Shown in pieces: positions 9,178 to 18,087 of a stretch of DNA of 64,000 nt; position 1 is the stretch's first letter, and every line of letters starts with the position of its first letter. A model generated the notes under the pieces. It was given only the letters and a program-made list of their open reading frames with translations. It was not told the origin of the DNA and ran no database searches. Origin of the DNA: Thermomicrobiales bacterium (lineage in GTDB: Bacteria > Chloroflexota > Chloroflexia > Thermomicrobiales > UBA6265); assembly GCA_023957015.1 (NCBI GenBank), contig JAMLHR010000008.1, positions 1-64,000 of the forward strand, read 5' to 3'. A program made the position numbers and the translations under genes.

Positions 9178-9693
9178 ATGTACTGGACTGAACGACACAT
9201 CTTTGCCTGCACAGGAAATCACTGCAATCAGAAGGGGGCAGCCAAGGTCATCAATCGACTGCGGTTCGAGTTAATGCGCAAGGGGCTGAACACGCGAGTC
9301 CACATGAATACCTGCGGCACGATTGATCTGTGTGATATCGGACCCAACATCGTCGTCTATCCGGACAACATCGTGCTCAGCAATGTGGAAGAGAACGATG
9401 TGCCCGATATCGTCGCATTTCTGAGCGGTGGAGATGTCCCTGAGCGTCTGCTCCTGAATGCTGACACGCCTGCGGAGAGGACCAGAGAAAGGTTCTACGC
9501 AACTCTCCAAAACCAGGGCAACCGCGCATCGCGCGAGTCCATTGAACCGCTCGCCACGAACCACGGATTGGATATGGGCTGGATCGAGGAACAACTGCGA
9601 CGCGGATTCATGAGTAAGAAACCAGATGACGCTAGCGGTGACGATGTCTATGCGATGACCAGCAAATCCCTCCACCGATATCGTTTGGGTTAG
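9178..9693 (+). CDS. Thioredoxin-like (2Fe-2S) ferredoxin domain protein
   Basis: 171 residues. The N-terminal 90 residues match the thioredoxin-like 2Fe-2S ferredoxin fold, with cluster cysteines in CTGNHC near residue 11-16 and in CGTIDLCDIGPNIVVYPD near 47-52. The second half (RTRERFYATLQNQGNRA...) is helical, charged and unassigned. It follows prfB by 2 bases and is probably co-transcribed. GAGAAGGG lies before the ATG. The redox partner is unknown. Confidence 0.75.
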   Translation: MYWTERHIFACTGNHCNQKGAAKVINRLRFELMRKGLNTRVHMNTCGTIDLCDIGPNIVVYPDNIVLSNVEENDVPDIVAFLSGGDVPERLLLNADTPAERTRERFYATLQNQGNRASRESIEPLATNHGLDMGWIEEQLRRGFMSKKPDDASGDDVYAMTSKSLHRYRLG

Positions 9694-9732
9694 TATTAGT
9701 GACCCGGTCCGTTTTTCGACAGGAAGAACCCG

Positions 9733-10731
9733 ATGAGCGGCGAACAATCCGAACCAGAAACACAACCTGAGAAGCCCGAGGGTAGTTCCAATCGATTTGC
9801 GGCGTACCTAACCACCGAGCGCATCATCCGCGGTTGGATCGGTGTGCTGTTGGTGGCGGTATCGCTCTTCATGAACGACCGTCAGTTCCTTATCTGGGGA
9901 CTGATCGCGGCGCTCACCGTGGTGTTTGTACCCACGGGACGCGCACGCTACTTCGTGGCGGGAATTGTGCCGTATGCCTCGGCATGGTTCGCGTTCTCCT
10001 TCCTGCGATCATTCGCGGACGAGACACTCTTCGCCAAGACGTTGAACCTGGAAGTCTTTAAGTTTGAGCTATGGGTGTTTAACGGTCAGCTTCCGACCGT
10101 GACCCTCCAGTCTCGCTTCCTCCATGTCCACGACCTCAACTGGTGGGACTACTACCTCACGTTTATCCACTGGAGTTACTTCCTGATACCACACAGCGTT
10201 GCGCTCTGGCTCTGGTGGAAGCACAAGCGAGCCTTTCAGCACTACTTGCTGGCGCTAACCATGACGCTCTTTCTCGGGTTGGTGATCTACTTCATCATTC
10301 CGGCGAATCCCCCCTGGATGTCACCACCCCCGATCGACTCGCCCTCAGCTCCGTATGTCCTACGACCGATGGAGCAGATCGCGCTGAGTATTGGTGGAGG
10401 TCTGTACCAGGCTGGTTACAAGATCGTTGGCGAAAGCAATCCGATTGCCGCCATGCCAAGCATGCACTTCGCCATCACGTTCATCCTGGTCTGGGTCGCC
10501 CGTGGTCGCGGGCGATACTGGGAGATATTCGCCTGGCTGTATGCGCTCAGTATGGGTCTGGCGCTGGTCTATCTGGGCGAACACTATGTCATCGATATCG
10601 TGGTCGGTGGCGGAGTAACGACCTTCTCCTGGTTCGCCACGAGATCCTGGATGAATAGCAACATGGCAGAACCCGAACCGACCGAGATTCGCAGCGAAGC
10701 GGAACCTGAACTGGTGCCTGCTGCGACCTAG
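9733..10731 (+). CDS. PAP2-superfamily membrane phosphatase/transferase
   Basis: 332-residue polytopic membrane protein. The PAP2 catalytic elements AMPSMHFA (histidine of the second motif) and GEHYVIDIVVGG (third motif, active-site histidine) are clear, after about four membrane helices. The overall length and the widely spaced first helices resemble the Aur1/inositolphosphotransferase branch rather than simple PgpB phosphatases. It acts on lipid phosphates or transfers a polar head group on the outer face of the membrane; the substrate is not determined. The C-terminal tail is acidic (EPEPTEIRSEAEPE). AGGAAG precedes the ATG. Confidence 0.85.
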   Translation: MSGEQSEPETQPEKPEGSSNRFAAYLTTERIIRGWIGVLLVAVSLFMNDRQFLIWGLIAALTVVFVPTGRARYFVAGIVPYASAWFAFSFLRSFADETLFAKTLNLEVFKFELWVFNGQLPTVTLQSRFLHVHDLNWWDYYLTFIHWSYFLIPHSVALWLWWKHKRAFQHYLLALTMTLFLGLVIYFIIPANPPWMSPPPIDSPSAPYVLRPMEQIALSIGGGLYQAGYKIVGESNPIAAMPSMHFAITFILVWVARGRGRYWEIFAWLYALSMGLALVYLGEHYVIDIVVGGGVTTFSWFATRSWMNSNMAEPEPTEIRSEAEPELVPAAT

Positions 10732-11495
10732 TGTTCGCGAAGCCAGCGCTCGAACTCTGGATTCAAGCGCTCGTAGATCGTCTCGAATCCAGGCGTGTCC
10801 AACATCGCACGCCACCGGAGCGACTCCCTGATATCTTCACCAAGACGCGCTTCATTCGTGTCCTGATCGCGTGTGAACCACGCCTCCAGGACACGACTCC
10901 AACAGGCACTGAACCGCTGGATCACACCCTGCATCTGTTGCTCAGGCATGTGTATCAGCTGTGCTGGCGGCCAATCGCCGACTCTGGCTGGCGGCCATTG
11001 CTCGGGATCAAATCCCGGGAAGTCACCGAAGCCCACAAGCGTGTTATCCGTGACGGAAACCACAACCTGACGCGGAGGCGAGTACAACCCACGATGTCCG
11101 GTGTCATCCACGGCGAGGATCGGCATCGGCACGGCCAGGGCATACTCATACGCCCGTGCGGGCACGGGGAACCGCGGCAGACTACCTGGATGATGAGGAG
11201 GATTCGCCTCCGCGAACTGCGCCGCGATGTGCATGATGTCCTCTATCACACCGGTACGGTCCACACCTGAGCCCTCAAGCGATTCGTCTGGAGTCGCTTC
11301 CATGAATGGCACATGGATCGTCTCATCGGTGACCAGGCGAATCTCCAGGATCTCCTGCGTCTCGCCTTCCGGGGTGAGCTTCATCGTCTGCGAGATGGTT
11401 CGCCAGGTTCCGTCCGGTCCGAACGTGGCGTAGAGCCAGGCAGCCTGCTCTACATCTGAGTCGATGTAGACCACCGGGTGAAGGCTATTCGCCAT
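10728..11495 (-). CDS. Hypothetical protein, 255 aa
   Basis: Soluble protein of unknown family starting MANSLHPVVYIDSDVEQAAW. It has alternating beta-rich segments and tryptophan/proline-rich stretches (PEQWPPARVGDWPP) and no recognisable catalytic motif. Start ATG 11495 is chosen because GGAGGAGACCAGTG precedes it; this start overlaps the stop of the upstream gene by 11 bases, indicating translational coupling. The 3' end overlaps the end of the convergent PAP2 gene by 4 bases. Confidence 0.7.
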   Translation of the reverse strand: MANSLHPVVYIDSDVEQAAWLYATFGPDGTWRTISQTMKLTPEGETQEILEIRLVTDETIHVPFMEATPDESLEGSGVDRTGVIEDIMHIAAQFAEANPPHHPGSLPRFPVPARAYEYALAVPMPILAVDDTGHRGLYSPPRQVVVSVTDNTLVGFGDFPGFDPEQWPPARVGDWPPAQLIHMPEQQMQGVIQRFSACWSRVLEAWFTRDQDTNEARLGEDIRESLRWRAMLDTPGFETIYERLNPEFERWLREH

Positions 11496-12096
11496 CACTG
11501 GTCTCCTCCGTTTGCTGGAGTTCGCGATTTCGGTTACCCACCTGTTCGGCAAACGCAAGGTCTGTAAGGAATGTCTCGGGATCCGGAATCTGGTTGCGAC
11601 CTTTGATCGGACGGGCAACACGCACCACGCCGGAACCAGGTGTGTACTCGACCTGCACCCAGTCGGTTTCCAGCGGCTGTAGCGGTGCGATCGATTCAGC
11701 CGTCCAGGTCTCCAACCAGGAACGAATAACATCGGACTTGGTGATGATATCGATCTCCGCTTCGGGACTCGTCTTCTTCGGATTGGGCCGAGAGTATACG
11801 AAGTTCCACCCGTGACCACCAGCGGAATCGATCAAATCGGTTTGCCATAGCGTGACGGTACCTGCCGCGGCACGCGCCATTCGTCCAAAGACCAAGGCAC
11901 CATGGTACTTACCCTTCACTTCGGCTTCCTCGGCATCACCGACGCCGTCTTCCAGGCTCTCGGCCAGAGGTGTGATCAAGCGTTCGACATCTGCTTTGGC
12001 GCGGCGGGTGAAGTAAACAGCCAGGTAACCGGTGCCAATAAGGGCTATGAGGATGACGACACACATCGCCAGACCGGTTGCGAGATAGGGATTCAC
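11485..12096 (-). CDS. Hypothetical single-pass membrane protein, 203 aa
   Basis: One N-terminal membrane helix (LAMCVVILIALIGTGYLAVYF) followed by an acidic linker and a soluble domain of unknown fold (GKYHGALVFGRMARAAAGTVTLWQ). First gene of a two-gene operon with the 255-residue protein. The pairing of a membrane-anchored and a soluble unknown protein suggests they work together, but no role can be stated. Confidence 0.7.
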   Translation of the reverse strand: MNPYLATGLAMCVVILIALIGTGYLAVYFTRRAKADVERLITPLAESLEDGVGDAEEAEVKGKYHGALVFGRMARAAAGTVTLWQTDLIDSAGGHGWNFVYSRPNPKKTSPEAEIDIITKSDVIRSWLETWTAESIAPLQPLETDWVQVEYTPGSGVVRVARPIKGRNQIPDPETFLTDLAFAEQVGNRNRELQQTEETSDGE

Positions 12097-12255
12097 GAGT
12101 GACGACTCCTGCTAGATTTGCCCGCGCCCTGAGCGCGACCACACCGATTGTACGGCAGAACCGTCCCCGGGGTTGGCTGCATTCCCGGACACAATTACCA
12201 TTATCCGGGGTGCGGTCAGCAAAGATCGCCGCTTTGATTTGTGGCGAGGACATAC

Positions 12256-13461
12256 ATGCGATTTCGCTGGGATATCGGTCTGGGCAAAGAGCTGGGGCTC
12301 GTCTTCTGGTCGCTCACCCTCTTCGAAGCTGCCTATGGCACCTGGGCAACGATCTGGCCGCTCTGGATCGAGCATCTCGGCGCTGGTATTGGCACCGTCG
12401 GGATCGTGCTGAGCCTGGGCGGATTTCTTCGCCCGATCATCCTGCTTGGTGGTTCGTTGCTGAGCGATCGCGTGAACGTCCGCTGGATGCTGGTGATCGC
12501 CCGATCGACCATGGTGGCAGGTGTTGTCTTCGCGGCGTTCGCACGGTCCTGGGAATATCTGCTAATCACCGTCTTCCTCATCGGATTCGGTGAGCTAGTC
12601 TTCCCGGCGTTGCATGCCCATATTCCGGTCCATGCCGGTGAGAACATCGGACGAGCCTTTAGTATCACTTGCACGATCGGTCCCTCGTTCGCGCTCCTGG
12701 TAACACCACTCATCGCCAGTGTGGTCATTGATGCGTTTGGTATGAAGGGCGGTATCCTCTTCGCTGCCGCGCTCAGCGCAATCGGTACACTCTTCCTGGC
12801 CCAAATGAACTTCAGCAAGGATCGCGAGTTCGCACAGGATGCCGAACCAGGTTCGATTCGGGATCTCGTACGCCATGCGGATACACGGGATATCGTGATC
12901 ATTCACGCGCTCACGGTTCTCAGCCTCGGTGTTGGCGGTATGTTGCTCCCCAATTTCCTGCAGGACATCCGCGGTCTGAGTCCCGCCGTCATCACGATGC
13001 TCTCCGCTGGCAGTGCTCTAGGGACGTTGGCATTCGGTTGGGCGGGATTGCGGATCAAGTTTATGGCCCGCGAACCCTTCCTGGCGGCAATCTGGTCTGT
13101 TTCGGTAACAGCCCTCGGGTACGCCCTCTTCGCCGTATCGCCATGGATTCCCGCCATCGCAATCGCGTATATCTGCCGGGGTGGGTTCTTCGCAACCTGG
13201 CAGTTCCTGATCGCCACGATCGGTCAATACGCACCCCAACGTCTCCAGACACGCGCCTTCGCGATGGTGGAGGTGCTGGGCGGCACCGCGCTCAGCTTCT
13301 CGCCACTGATTGCTGCCGGACTCTACGGGTGGAGCGCCTTCCTGCCATTCATTGCCTCGGTTCTTGGCTGTATCGCGATGTGCGGTGCGATCGCGTGGAG
13401 GTATCGACGCGGATTGGGAGAATCGACCCCTAATTCCGAACCAGTACCGTCCGTCACGTGA
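12256..13461 (+). CDS. Major facilitator superfamily transporter
   Basis: 401 residues with 12 hydrophobic helices. The loop after helix 2 (GGSLLSDRVNVRWMLV) fits the MFS motif-A position (GxLaDRxGrkxxl), and the same theme appears in the second half. Start ATG 12256 is favoured by GAGGA five bases upstream; an upstream GTG at 12241 is in frame. Substrate unknown; drug or sugar efflux are the usual possibilities for this size. Confidence 0.8.
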   Translation: MRFRWDIGLGKELGLVFWSLTLFEAAYGTWATIWPLWIEHLGAGIGTVGIVLSLGGFLRPIILLGGSLLSDRVNVRWMLVIARSTMVAGVVFAAFARSWEYLLITVFLIGFGELVFPALHAHIPVHAGENIGRAFSITCTIGPSFALLVTPLIASVVIDAFGMKGGILFAAALSAIGTLFLAQMNFSKDREFAQDAEPGSIRDLVRHADTRDIVIIHALTVLSLGVGGMLLPNFLQDIRGLSPAVITMLSAGSALGTLAFGWAGLRIKFMAREPFLAAIWSVSVTALGYALFAVSPWIPAIAIAYICRGGFFATWQFLIATIGQYAPQRLQTRAFAMVEVLGGTALSFSPLIAAGLYGWSAFLPFIASVLGCIAMCGAIAWRYRRGLGESTPNSEPVPSVT

Positions 13462-13538
13462 TACCATCAATCGCGATGAGCGGGTGCCCAAAGGGGCGCA
13501 CCGCGTGATTTCGAATGCCTGATTTCAGGGGGTACTCC

Positions 13539-14987
13539 ATGGCGGTTGAGCCGTTGATTTTCGAACTGAGCAAGCCGGGTCGACGCGGTGTGCGCTTCCC
13601 GCAATCCGAGGTTCCCGCCGTTGAACCACCAGCCGAAATGCAGCGTGATTCGCTGGCGTGGCCCGAGGTGAGCGAGATCGATGTGATCCGCCACTTCACC
13701 CGCATGAGCCAGAAGAATCACGCCATCGACATCGCGATGTACCCGCTCGGCTCCTGCACGATGAAGTACAACCCCAAGATCAACGAGGCGGTTAGCCGCC
13801 TGCCGGGTTTCGCCAATCTCCACCCACTTCAACCAGCGGACACGGTACAGGGCGCGCTGGAGCTGATGTATGAGTTGCAGGAGATACTGGCCGAGATCGC
13901 TGGCTTCCACGCCGTGACGCTGCAACCAGCAGCCGGCGCGCACGGTGAACTCACCGGCTGTCTCATTATCCGTGCCTACCACGAAGAGCGTGGCGATACC
14001 GCTCGCACCAAGATGCTCATCCCCGACTCCGCTCACGGCACCAATCCAGCGACGGCGGTCATGGCTGGTTTCGATATCGTCAGCATTCCCTCCGATGACC
14101 GCGGCAATGCCGATGTTGAGGCCCTCAAAGGGTTGCTTGGACCAGATATCGCTGGTCTGATGATCACCAATCCAAACACGCTCGGTTTGTGGGACGAACA
14201 TATTCATGAGATCATCGAGCTGGTCCACGGCTGTGGTGGTCTGGTCTACAACGATGGTGCCAATTTCAACGCCATTCTCGGCATCGCGCGCCCGGGTGAT
14301 CTGGGTGTGGATGTGATGCATTACAACCTGCACAAGACATTCAGCACACCGCACGGCGGTGGCGGACCGGGTTCTGGACCAGTTGGTGTGCGTGAGGGAC
14401 TGGAGGACTATCTGCCAGCACCGCGCGTGGCCAAAGATGGTGACGTGTATGTCTGGGCCGATCCGCCAAAGACCGTCGGTCGATTGCACAGCTTCAACGG
14501 CAACTTCGGTATGTTCGTGCGGGCATACACCTACATTCGCATGCATGGTGCCGAGGGACTTCGACTAATTAGCGAGGATGCGGTCCTCGCCGCCAACTAC
14601 CTGATGGCACGGCTGGAGGATCGCTTTGATGTCCAGTTCCCGCGCTCATGTATGCACGAGTTCGTGGTAAATGGCACTCGTCAGAAGAAGCAGGGTGTGA
14701 AAACGTTGGATATCGCCAAGCGATTGCTCGACTTCGGTGTCCATCCACCCACAACCTACTTCCCGTTGATCGTGCCGGAAGCGCTCATGATCGAGCCCAC
14801 CGAGACCGAGAGTAAGGAGAGCCTGGATTACTTCGCCGATGTCATGCTGCAGATCGCGGACGAAGCGGAGAGCAATCCGGAAATCGTGACCAGTGCCCCG
14901 CACAACACCGAATACAAGCGACTGGATGAGGTCGGCGCGAATCGCAATCCGAACCAACGCTGGTTGCCGGAACACGCTGCGGATTAG
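13539..14987 (+). CDS. gcvPB: Glycine dehydrogenase (P-protein) subunit 2
   Basis: C-terminal half of the split glycine decarboxylase, 482 residues. It begins [21 protein letters not shown], contains the conserved [28 protein letters not shown] and the PLP-lysine region [18 protein letters not shown]. It releases CO2 from glycine and passes the aminomethyl group to lipoyl GcvH. ATG 13539 follows a GGGGG ribosome site. GcvPA, GcvT and GcvH are not in the window, which is unusual since gcvPA normally precedes this gene. Confidence 0.95.
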   Translation: MAVEPLIFELSKPGRRGVRFPQSEVPAVEPPAEMQRDSLAWPEVSEIDVIRHFTRMSQKNHAIDIAMYPLGSCTMKYNPKINEAVSRLPGFANLHPLQPADTVQGALELMYELQEILAEIAGFHAVTLQPAAGAHGELTGCLIIRAYHEERGDTARTKMLIPDSAHGTNPATAVMAGFDIVSIPSDDRGNADVEALKGLLGPDIAGLMITNPNTLGLWDEHIHEIIELVHGCGGLVYNDGANFNAILGIARPGDLGVDVMHYNLHKTFSTPHGGGGPGSGPVGVREGLEDYLPAPRVAKDGDVYVWADPPKTVGRLHSFNGNFGMFVRAYTYIRMHGAEGLRLISEDAVLAANYLMARLEDRFDVQFPRSCMHEFVVNGTRQKKQGVKTLDIAKRLLDFGVHPPTTYFPLIVPEALMIEPTETESKESLDYFADVMLQIADEAESNPEIVTSAPHNTEYKRLDEVGANRNPNQRWLPEHAAD

Positions 14988-15004
14988 CACATCAACATGC
15001 GTGC

Positions 15005-15044
15005 AAAGAAGCCGGGCAGTGCAATCGCACCGCCCGGCTTCTTT
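15005..15044 (+). terminator. Terminator of gcvPB
   Basis: A perfect 13-base inverted repeat, AAAGAAGCCGGGC / GCCCGGCTTCTTT, around a 14-base loop, with the terminal T run, 17 bases past the gcvPB stop. The A-run on the left also permits activity on the opposite strand. Confidence 0.85.
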
Positions 15045-15088
15045 GCTGATGCGCGACATCTCTTCAAGCCAACAACTCACGGTCGCAG

Positions 15089-15123
15089 TTGGTCGCCAGG
15101 CATATCTGACGCCTGGCGACCAA
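15089..15123 (-). terminator. Hairpin downstream of leuS
   Basis: A perfect 13-base inverted repeat TTGGTCGCCAGGC / GCCTGGCGACCAA with a 9-base loop, 10 bases past the leuS stop. It lacks a T run, so it may be a weak terminator or a 3'-end stabilising structure. Confidence 0.6.
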
Positions 15124-15133
15124 TCACTGCGGG

Positions 15134-17617
15134 CTACTTCACAACGATGTTCACAAGTCGCCCAGGTACAGACACTTCCTTTACGATCTGCTTGCCCTTT
15201 ATCTGAGCAGCGATCTTTTCCAGCGCTTTCGCCGCGGTGAGTTGCTCATCGGCGGATGCACCACTTGCCACTACGATACGATCTCGCACCTTACCGTTAA
15301 CCTGTACCGGAATCTCGATGCTCGCTTCCACCGCCAATGCGGGATCGTAAACGGGCCAGTTCTGCTGGTGGACACTGAACGGCTTGCCCAGTATCTCCCA
15401 CATCTCCTCGGCCACGTACGGCGTACTCGGAGCCATCAGAAGCACCAATGTCTCCACCGCCTCTCGCCAGACCGGTGACGTGATGATGTCTGTCTCCTTC
15501 AGCTTCATCACCTCATTCACATACTCGATCAGTGCGGACACCATGGTATTGAAACCGAAGGTGTCGATCTGATCGGTTGCCCGCTTGATGGTGCGATGCT
15601 GCAGCGCGATCAACGAACGCTCGGCGTCCGAACCCGTGACGGTACCGGATGCGGATGTACCCAGTTCGCTGACGACCGTGTAGGCACGGCGGATGAAACG
15701 CTCCATACCGGTGATGCCACGGTCATTCCACGGGCCACCCTGTTCCCACGGTCCCAGGAACATCAGATGAAGGCGCAACGCATCGGCACCGTACGCGGCA
15801 ACGAGCTCGTCAGGTCCGATCTGGCGACCGCGACTCTTGCTCATCTTGCGACCGTCCTCGCTCAGAATCATGCCCTGATTGCGCAGACGGCTGAACGGCT
15901 CTTCGACATCAATCATGCCGAGGTCACGAACGACCTTGGTGAAGAAGCGCGCATAGAGAAGATGCAGAATCGCGTGCTCGATACCACCGCAATAAAGTGC
16001 CACTGGATTCCATTGCTCTGCGGCCTCGCGATCGAACGGGCCGTCCTCGTAGTTCGGACTTGCGTATCGGAACCAGTACCACGAGGAGTCCATGAACGTA
16101 TCCATCGTGTCCGTTTCGCGGCGAGCACTGCCGCCACACTGCGGACAAGTCGTGTTCACGAACGACTCATGCGTAATCAGCGGACTCTGACCCGTCGGCT
16201 TGAACTCGGCATCCAACGGCAACACCACTGGTAGCTGATCCTCCGGCACGGGCACCATGCCACAGGTATCGCAGTAAACAATCGGAATCGGTGTACCCCA
16301 GTATCGCTGACGGCTGATCAACCAGTCGCGCAGACGCCAGCTGATCTCGGCCGTACCCCGTCCCTGCTCGCCCAACCACTCGATCATCTTCGGCAATGCC
16401 TCAGATTGACGTAGACCATCGAACGGTCCAGAGTTCACGACGATACCATCACCGTGATACGCCTCGGTCATGGTGGCGCCATCCAACAGCGGCTGATCTT
16501 CCGGCTGCACCGTCGGGATGATCGGTAGGTCAAACTGGCGCGCGAACTCAAAGTCGCGGGTATCCCCGGACGGAACCGCCATAATCGCGCCGGTACCGTA
16601 GGTCATGAGCACATAGTCAGCAATCCAGATCGGAATGCGGGCATCGTTAACCGGATTGATCGCGTAGGCACCAGTAAACACTCCAGACTTCTGCCGCGAA
16701 GCATCTGTGCTCTGGCGCTCGATCTCCGTCTTGGTCCGTGCCTTCTGCGCGTATGCATCGACCTCAGCGCGTTGCTCGTCAGTTGTGATACGCGCCACCA
16801 GGGGATGCTCGGGAGCGATCACCATGAATGTCGCACCGAATACGGTATCTGGTCGGGTGGTGAACACCTCCAGAGACTCACCATTCTCCAGCGCGAAGCT
16901 GAGACGAGCACCTTCGGAACGACCGATCCAGTTTCGCTGCATCGTCTTGACGCGCTCTGGCCAATCCAGGCCGTCCAGACCCTCCAGGAGTTCCTCCGCA
17001 TAATCGGTGATGCGCAGGTACCACTGCTCCAGATCACGCTTGTAGACCTCAGCACCACAACGCTCGCAGATGTTGCCATCGATCACCTGCTCATTGGCGA
17101 GCACGGTCTGATCGTTTGGACACCACCACACGGATCCGCCAGCACGGTAGGCCAGTCCCTTCTCCAGCATTTTGAGGAAGAACCACTGGTTCCACTTGTA
17201 GTACTCGGGATCGCAGGTGACGACCTTGCGGTCCCAGTCGATCATCGCGCCCATCAGATCGAACTGGCGCGACATCTCGTCGATGTTCTCATAGGTCCAC
17301 TTCGCCGGATGGATATTGTGCTTGATAGCGGCGTTTTCAGCCGGCAGACCGAAGGAATCGAAGCCCATCGGGTACATGACGTTGTAGCCGCGCATGCGCT
17401 GGGCACGGGCGAACACATCCGGAATCGAGAAGGCGAACCAGTGGCCGACATGGAGCACACCGGATGGATACGGGTACATCGTCAGGCTCATCCAATTCGG
17501 CTTGTCCGAATGATTCGCCGCCTTGTAGATGGCGGATTCCTGCCAGCGAGCCCGCCACTTTGGTTCAATCACGGCTGGATCGTAGCCGGTCTGGATCTGG
17601 TCAGTAATATCTGTCAC
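15134..17617 (-). CDS. leuS: Leucyl-tRNA synthetase
   Basis: Class I aminoacyl-tRNA synthetase of 827 residues that charges tRNA-Leu. Visible are the HIGH-type motif HVGHWFAFSIPDVFARA with PMGFDSFGLPAENAA, two zinc-type cysteine pairs (CPNDQTVLANEQ..CERCG and CDTCG..CPQCG), the CP1 editing domain and the KMSKS loop (GRKMSKSRGRQI). The GTG at 17617 is the likely start because AAGGGAG lies 7 bases before it. An upstream ATG overlaps that ribosome site. Expression is controlled by the Leu T-box leader immediately upstream. Confidence 0.96.
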   Translation of the reverse strand: MTDITDQIQTGYDPAVIEPKWRARWQESAIYKAANHSDKPNWMSLTMYPYPSGVLHVGHWFAFSIPDVFARAQRMRGYNVMYPMGFDSFGLPAENAAIKHNIHPAKWTYENIDEMSRQFDLMGAMIDWDRKVVTCDPEYYKWNQWFFLKMLEKGLAYRAGGSVWWCPNDQTVLANEQVIDGNICERCGAEVYKRDLEQWYLRITDYAEELLEGLDGLDWPERVKTMQRNWIGRSEGARLSFALENGESLEVFTTRPDTVFGATFMVIAPEHPLVARITTDEQRAEVDAYAQKARTKTEIERQSTDASRQKSGVFTGAYAINPVNDARIPIWIADYVLMTYGTGAIMAVPSGDTRDFEFARQFDLPIIPTVQPEDQPLLDGATMTEAYHGDGIVVNSGPFDGLRQSEALPKMIEWLGEQGRGTAEISWRLRDWLISRQRYWGTPIPIVYCDTCGMVPVPEDQLPVVLPLDAEFKPTGQSPLITHESFVNTTCPQCGGSARRETDTMDTFMDSSWYWFRYASPNYEDGPFDREAAEQWNPVALYCGGIEHAILHLLYARFFTKVVRDLGMIDVEEPFSRLRNQGMILSEDGRKMSKSRGRQIGPDELVAAYGADALRLHLMFLGPWEQGGPWNDRGITGMERFIRRAYTVVSELGTSASGTVTGSDAERSLIALQHRTIKRATDQIDTFGFNTMVSALIEYVNEVMKLKETDIITSPVWREAVETLVLLMAPSTPYVAEEMWEILGKPFSVHQQNWPVYDPALAVEASIEIPVQVNGKVRDRIVVASGASADEQLTAAKALEKIAAQIKGKQIVKEVSVPGRLVNIVVK

Positions 17618-17636
17618 TGCATACTCCCTTAAACGC

Positions 17637-17984
17637 AAAAACGCCTCATCCCCTGTCAGGGACGAAGACGTCTACACGCTCCGCGGTACCACCCCGCTTG
17701 ATCGATCTCGCCATTCTTGGTGGAGCCGAGGGGACTCGAACCCCTGACCCCCACACTGCCAGTGTGGTGCTCTCCCAGCTGAGCTACGGCCCCAAGCTGC
17801 GCGAAACTGATCCGCTCTTTCTCCCTGATAACGGTGGGTCACCGGCAAGGACTACTGCGTTCACCCCTGCTGCTCACGGACGAGTTCGATCCAAATATCG
17901 CCTCGCACCGTCCGGCGACTCTCTAGAGACGGATCTACTACTTCCGGTCATCGCGCGCTCGTTCCGGGTATTCCCGTTCGGAGC
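17637..17984 (-). promoter_or_regulatory. Leucine T-box riboswitch leader of leuS, containing a tRNA gene
   Basis: All parts of a transcriptional T-box are visible on the minus strand. Stem I has the AGTA/GAA loop-E pair closed by GATCC (17935-17931) with GGATC (17892-17888). The specifier CTC (Leu) is at 17884-17882, followed by G, and the k-turn GATGA/TGAGC lies below. The apical AGAGAG and the GGTGCGA loop between TCGCC and GGCGA are present. The stem III CGGTGACCCACCG and purine linker follow. The T-box GGGGTGGTACCGCG is at 17695-17682, and the terminator hairpin ends in TTTTT at 17641-17637. UGGU would pair with the ACCA end of uncharged tRNA-Leu. A 76-base tRNA-Ala gene interrupts the linker between stem III and the antiterminator. 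Confidence 0.9.
17718..17793 (-). tRNA. tRNA-Ala (anticodon GGC)
   Basis: Complete cloverleaf with encoded CCA. The acceptor stem GGGGCCG pairs with CGGCTCC (one G-U), discriminator A. The D arm is GCTCAGCTGGGAGAGC. The anticodon stem CCACA/TGTGG holds loop CTGGCAG with anticodon GGC. The T arm is CAGGGGTTCGAGTCCCCTC. It lies inside the leuS T-box leader, on the same strand, about 190 bases after the predicted transcription start and 22 bases before the T-box motif. No separate promoter is visible, so it is probably processed from the leuS leader. Confidence 0.96.
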
Positions 17985-17990
17985 AAAAGC

Positions 17991-18020
17991 AGTATAGGCG
18001 TTCCCGCTCACCGTCGTCAA
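17991..18020 (-). promoter_or_regulatory. Promoter of the leuS leader / tRNA-Ala transcript
   Basis: TTGACG (18020-18015) and TATACT (17996-17991) with 18 bases between them, placed just upstream of T-box stem I. This gives a predicted start near 17984. It would drive both the embedded tRNA-Ala and leuS. Confidence 0.75.
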
Positions 18021-18087
18021 TGCGAAAATGGGGACAGATCACACTTTGGCGCGGTTCAGCGCTGCTCACACTCCGGGAGACCGACAC

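Noticed and set aside
13467-14546. 359-codon minus-strand frame opposite gcvPB
   Set aside because: Antisense shadow of a clearly conserved gene; its protein has no recognisable features.
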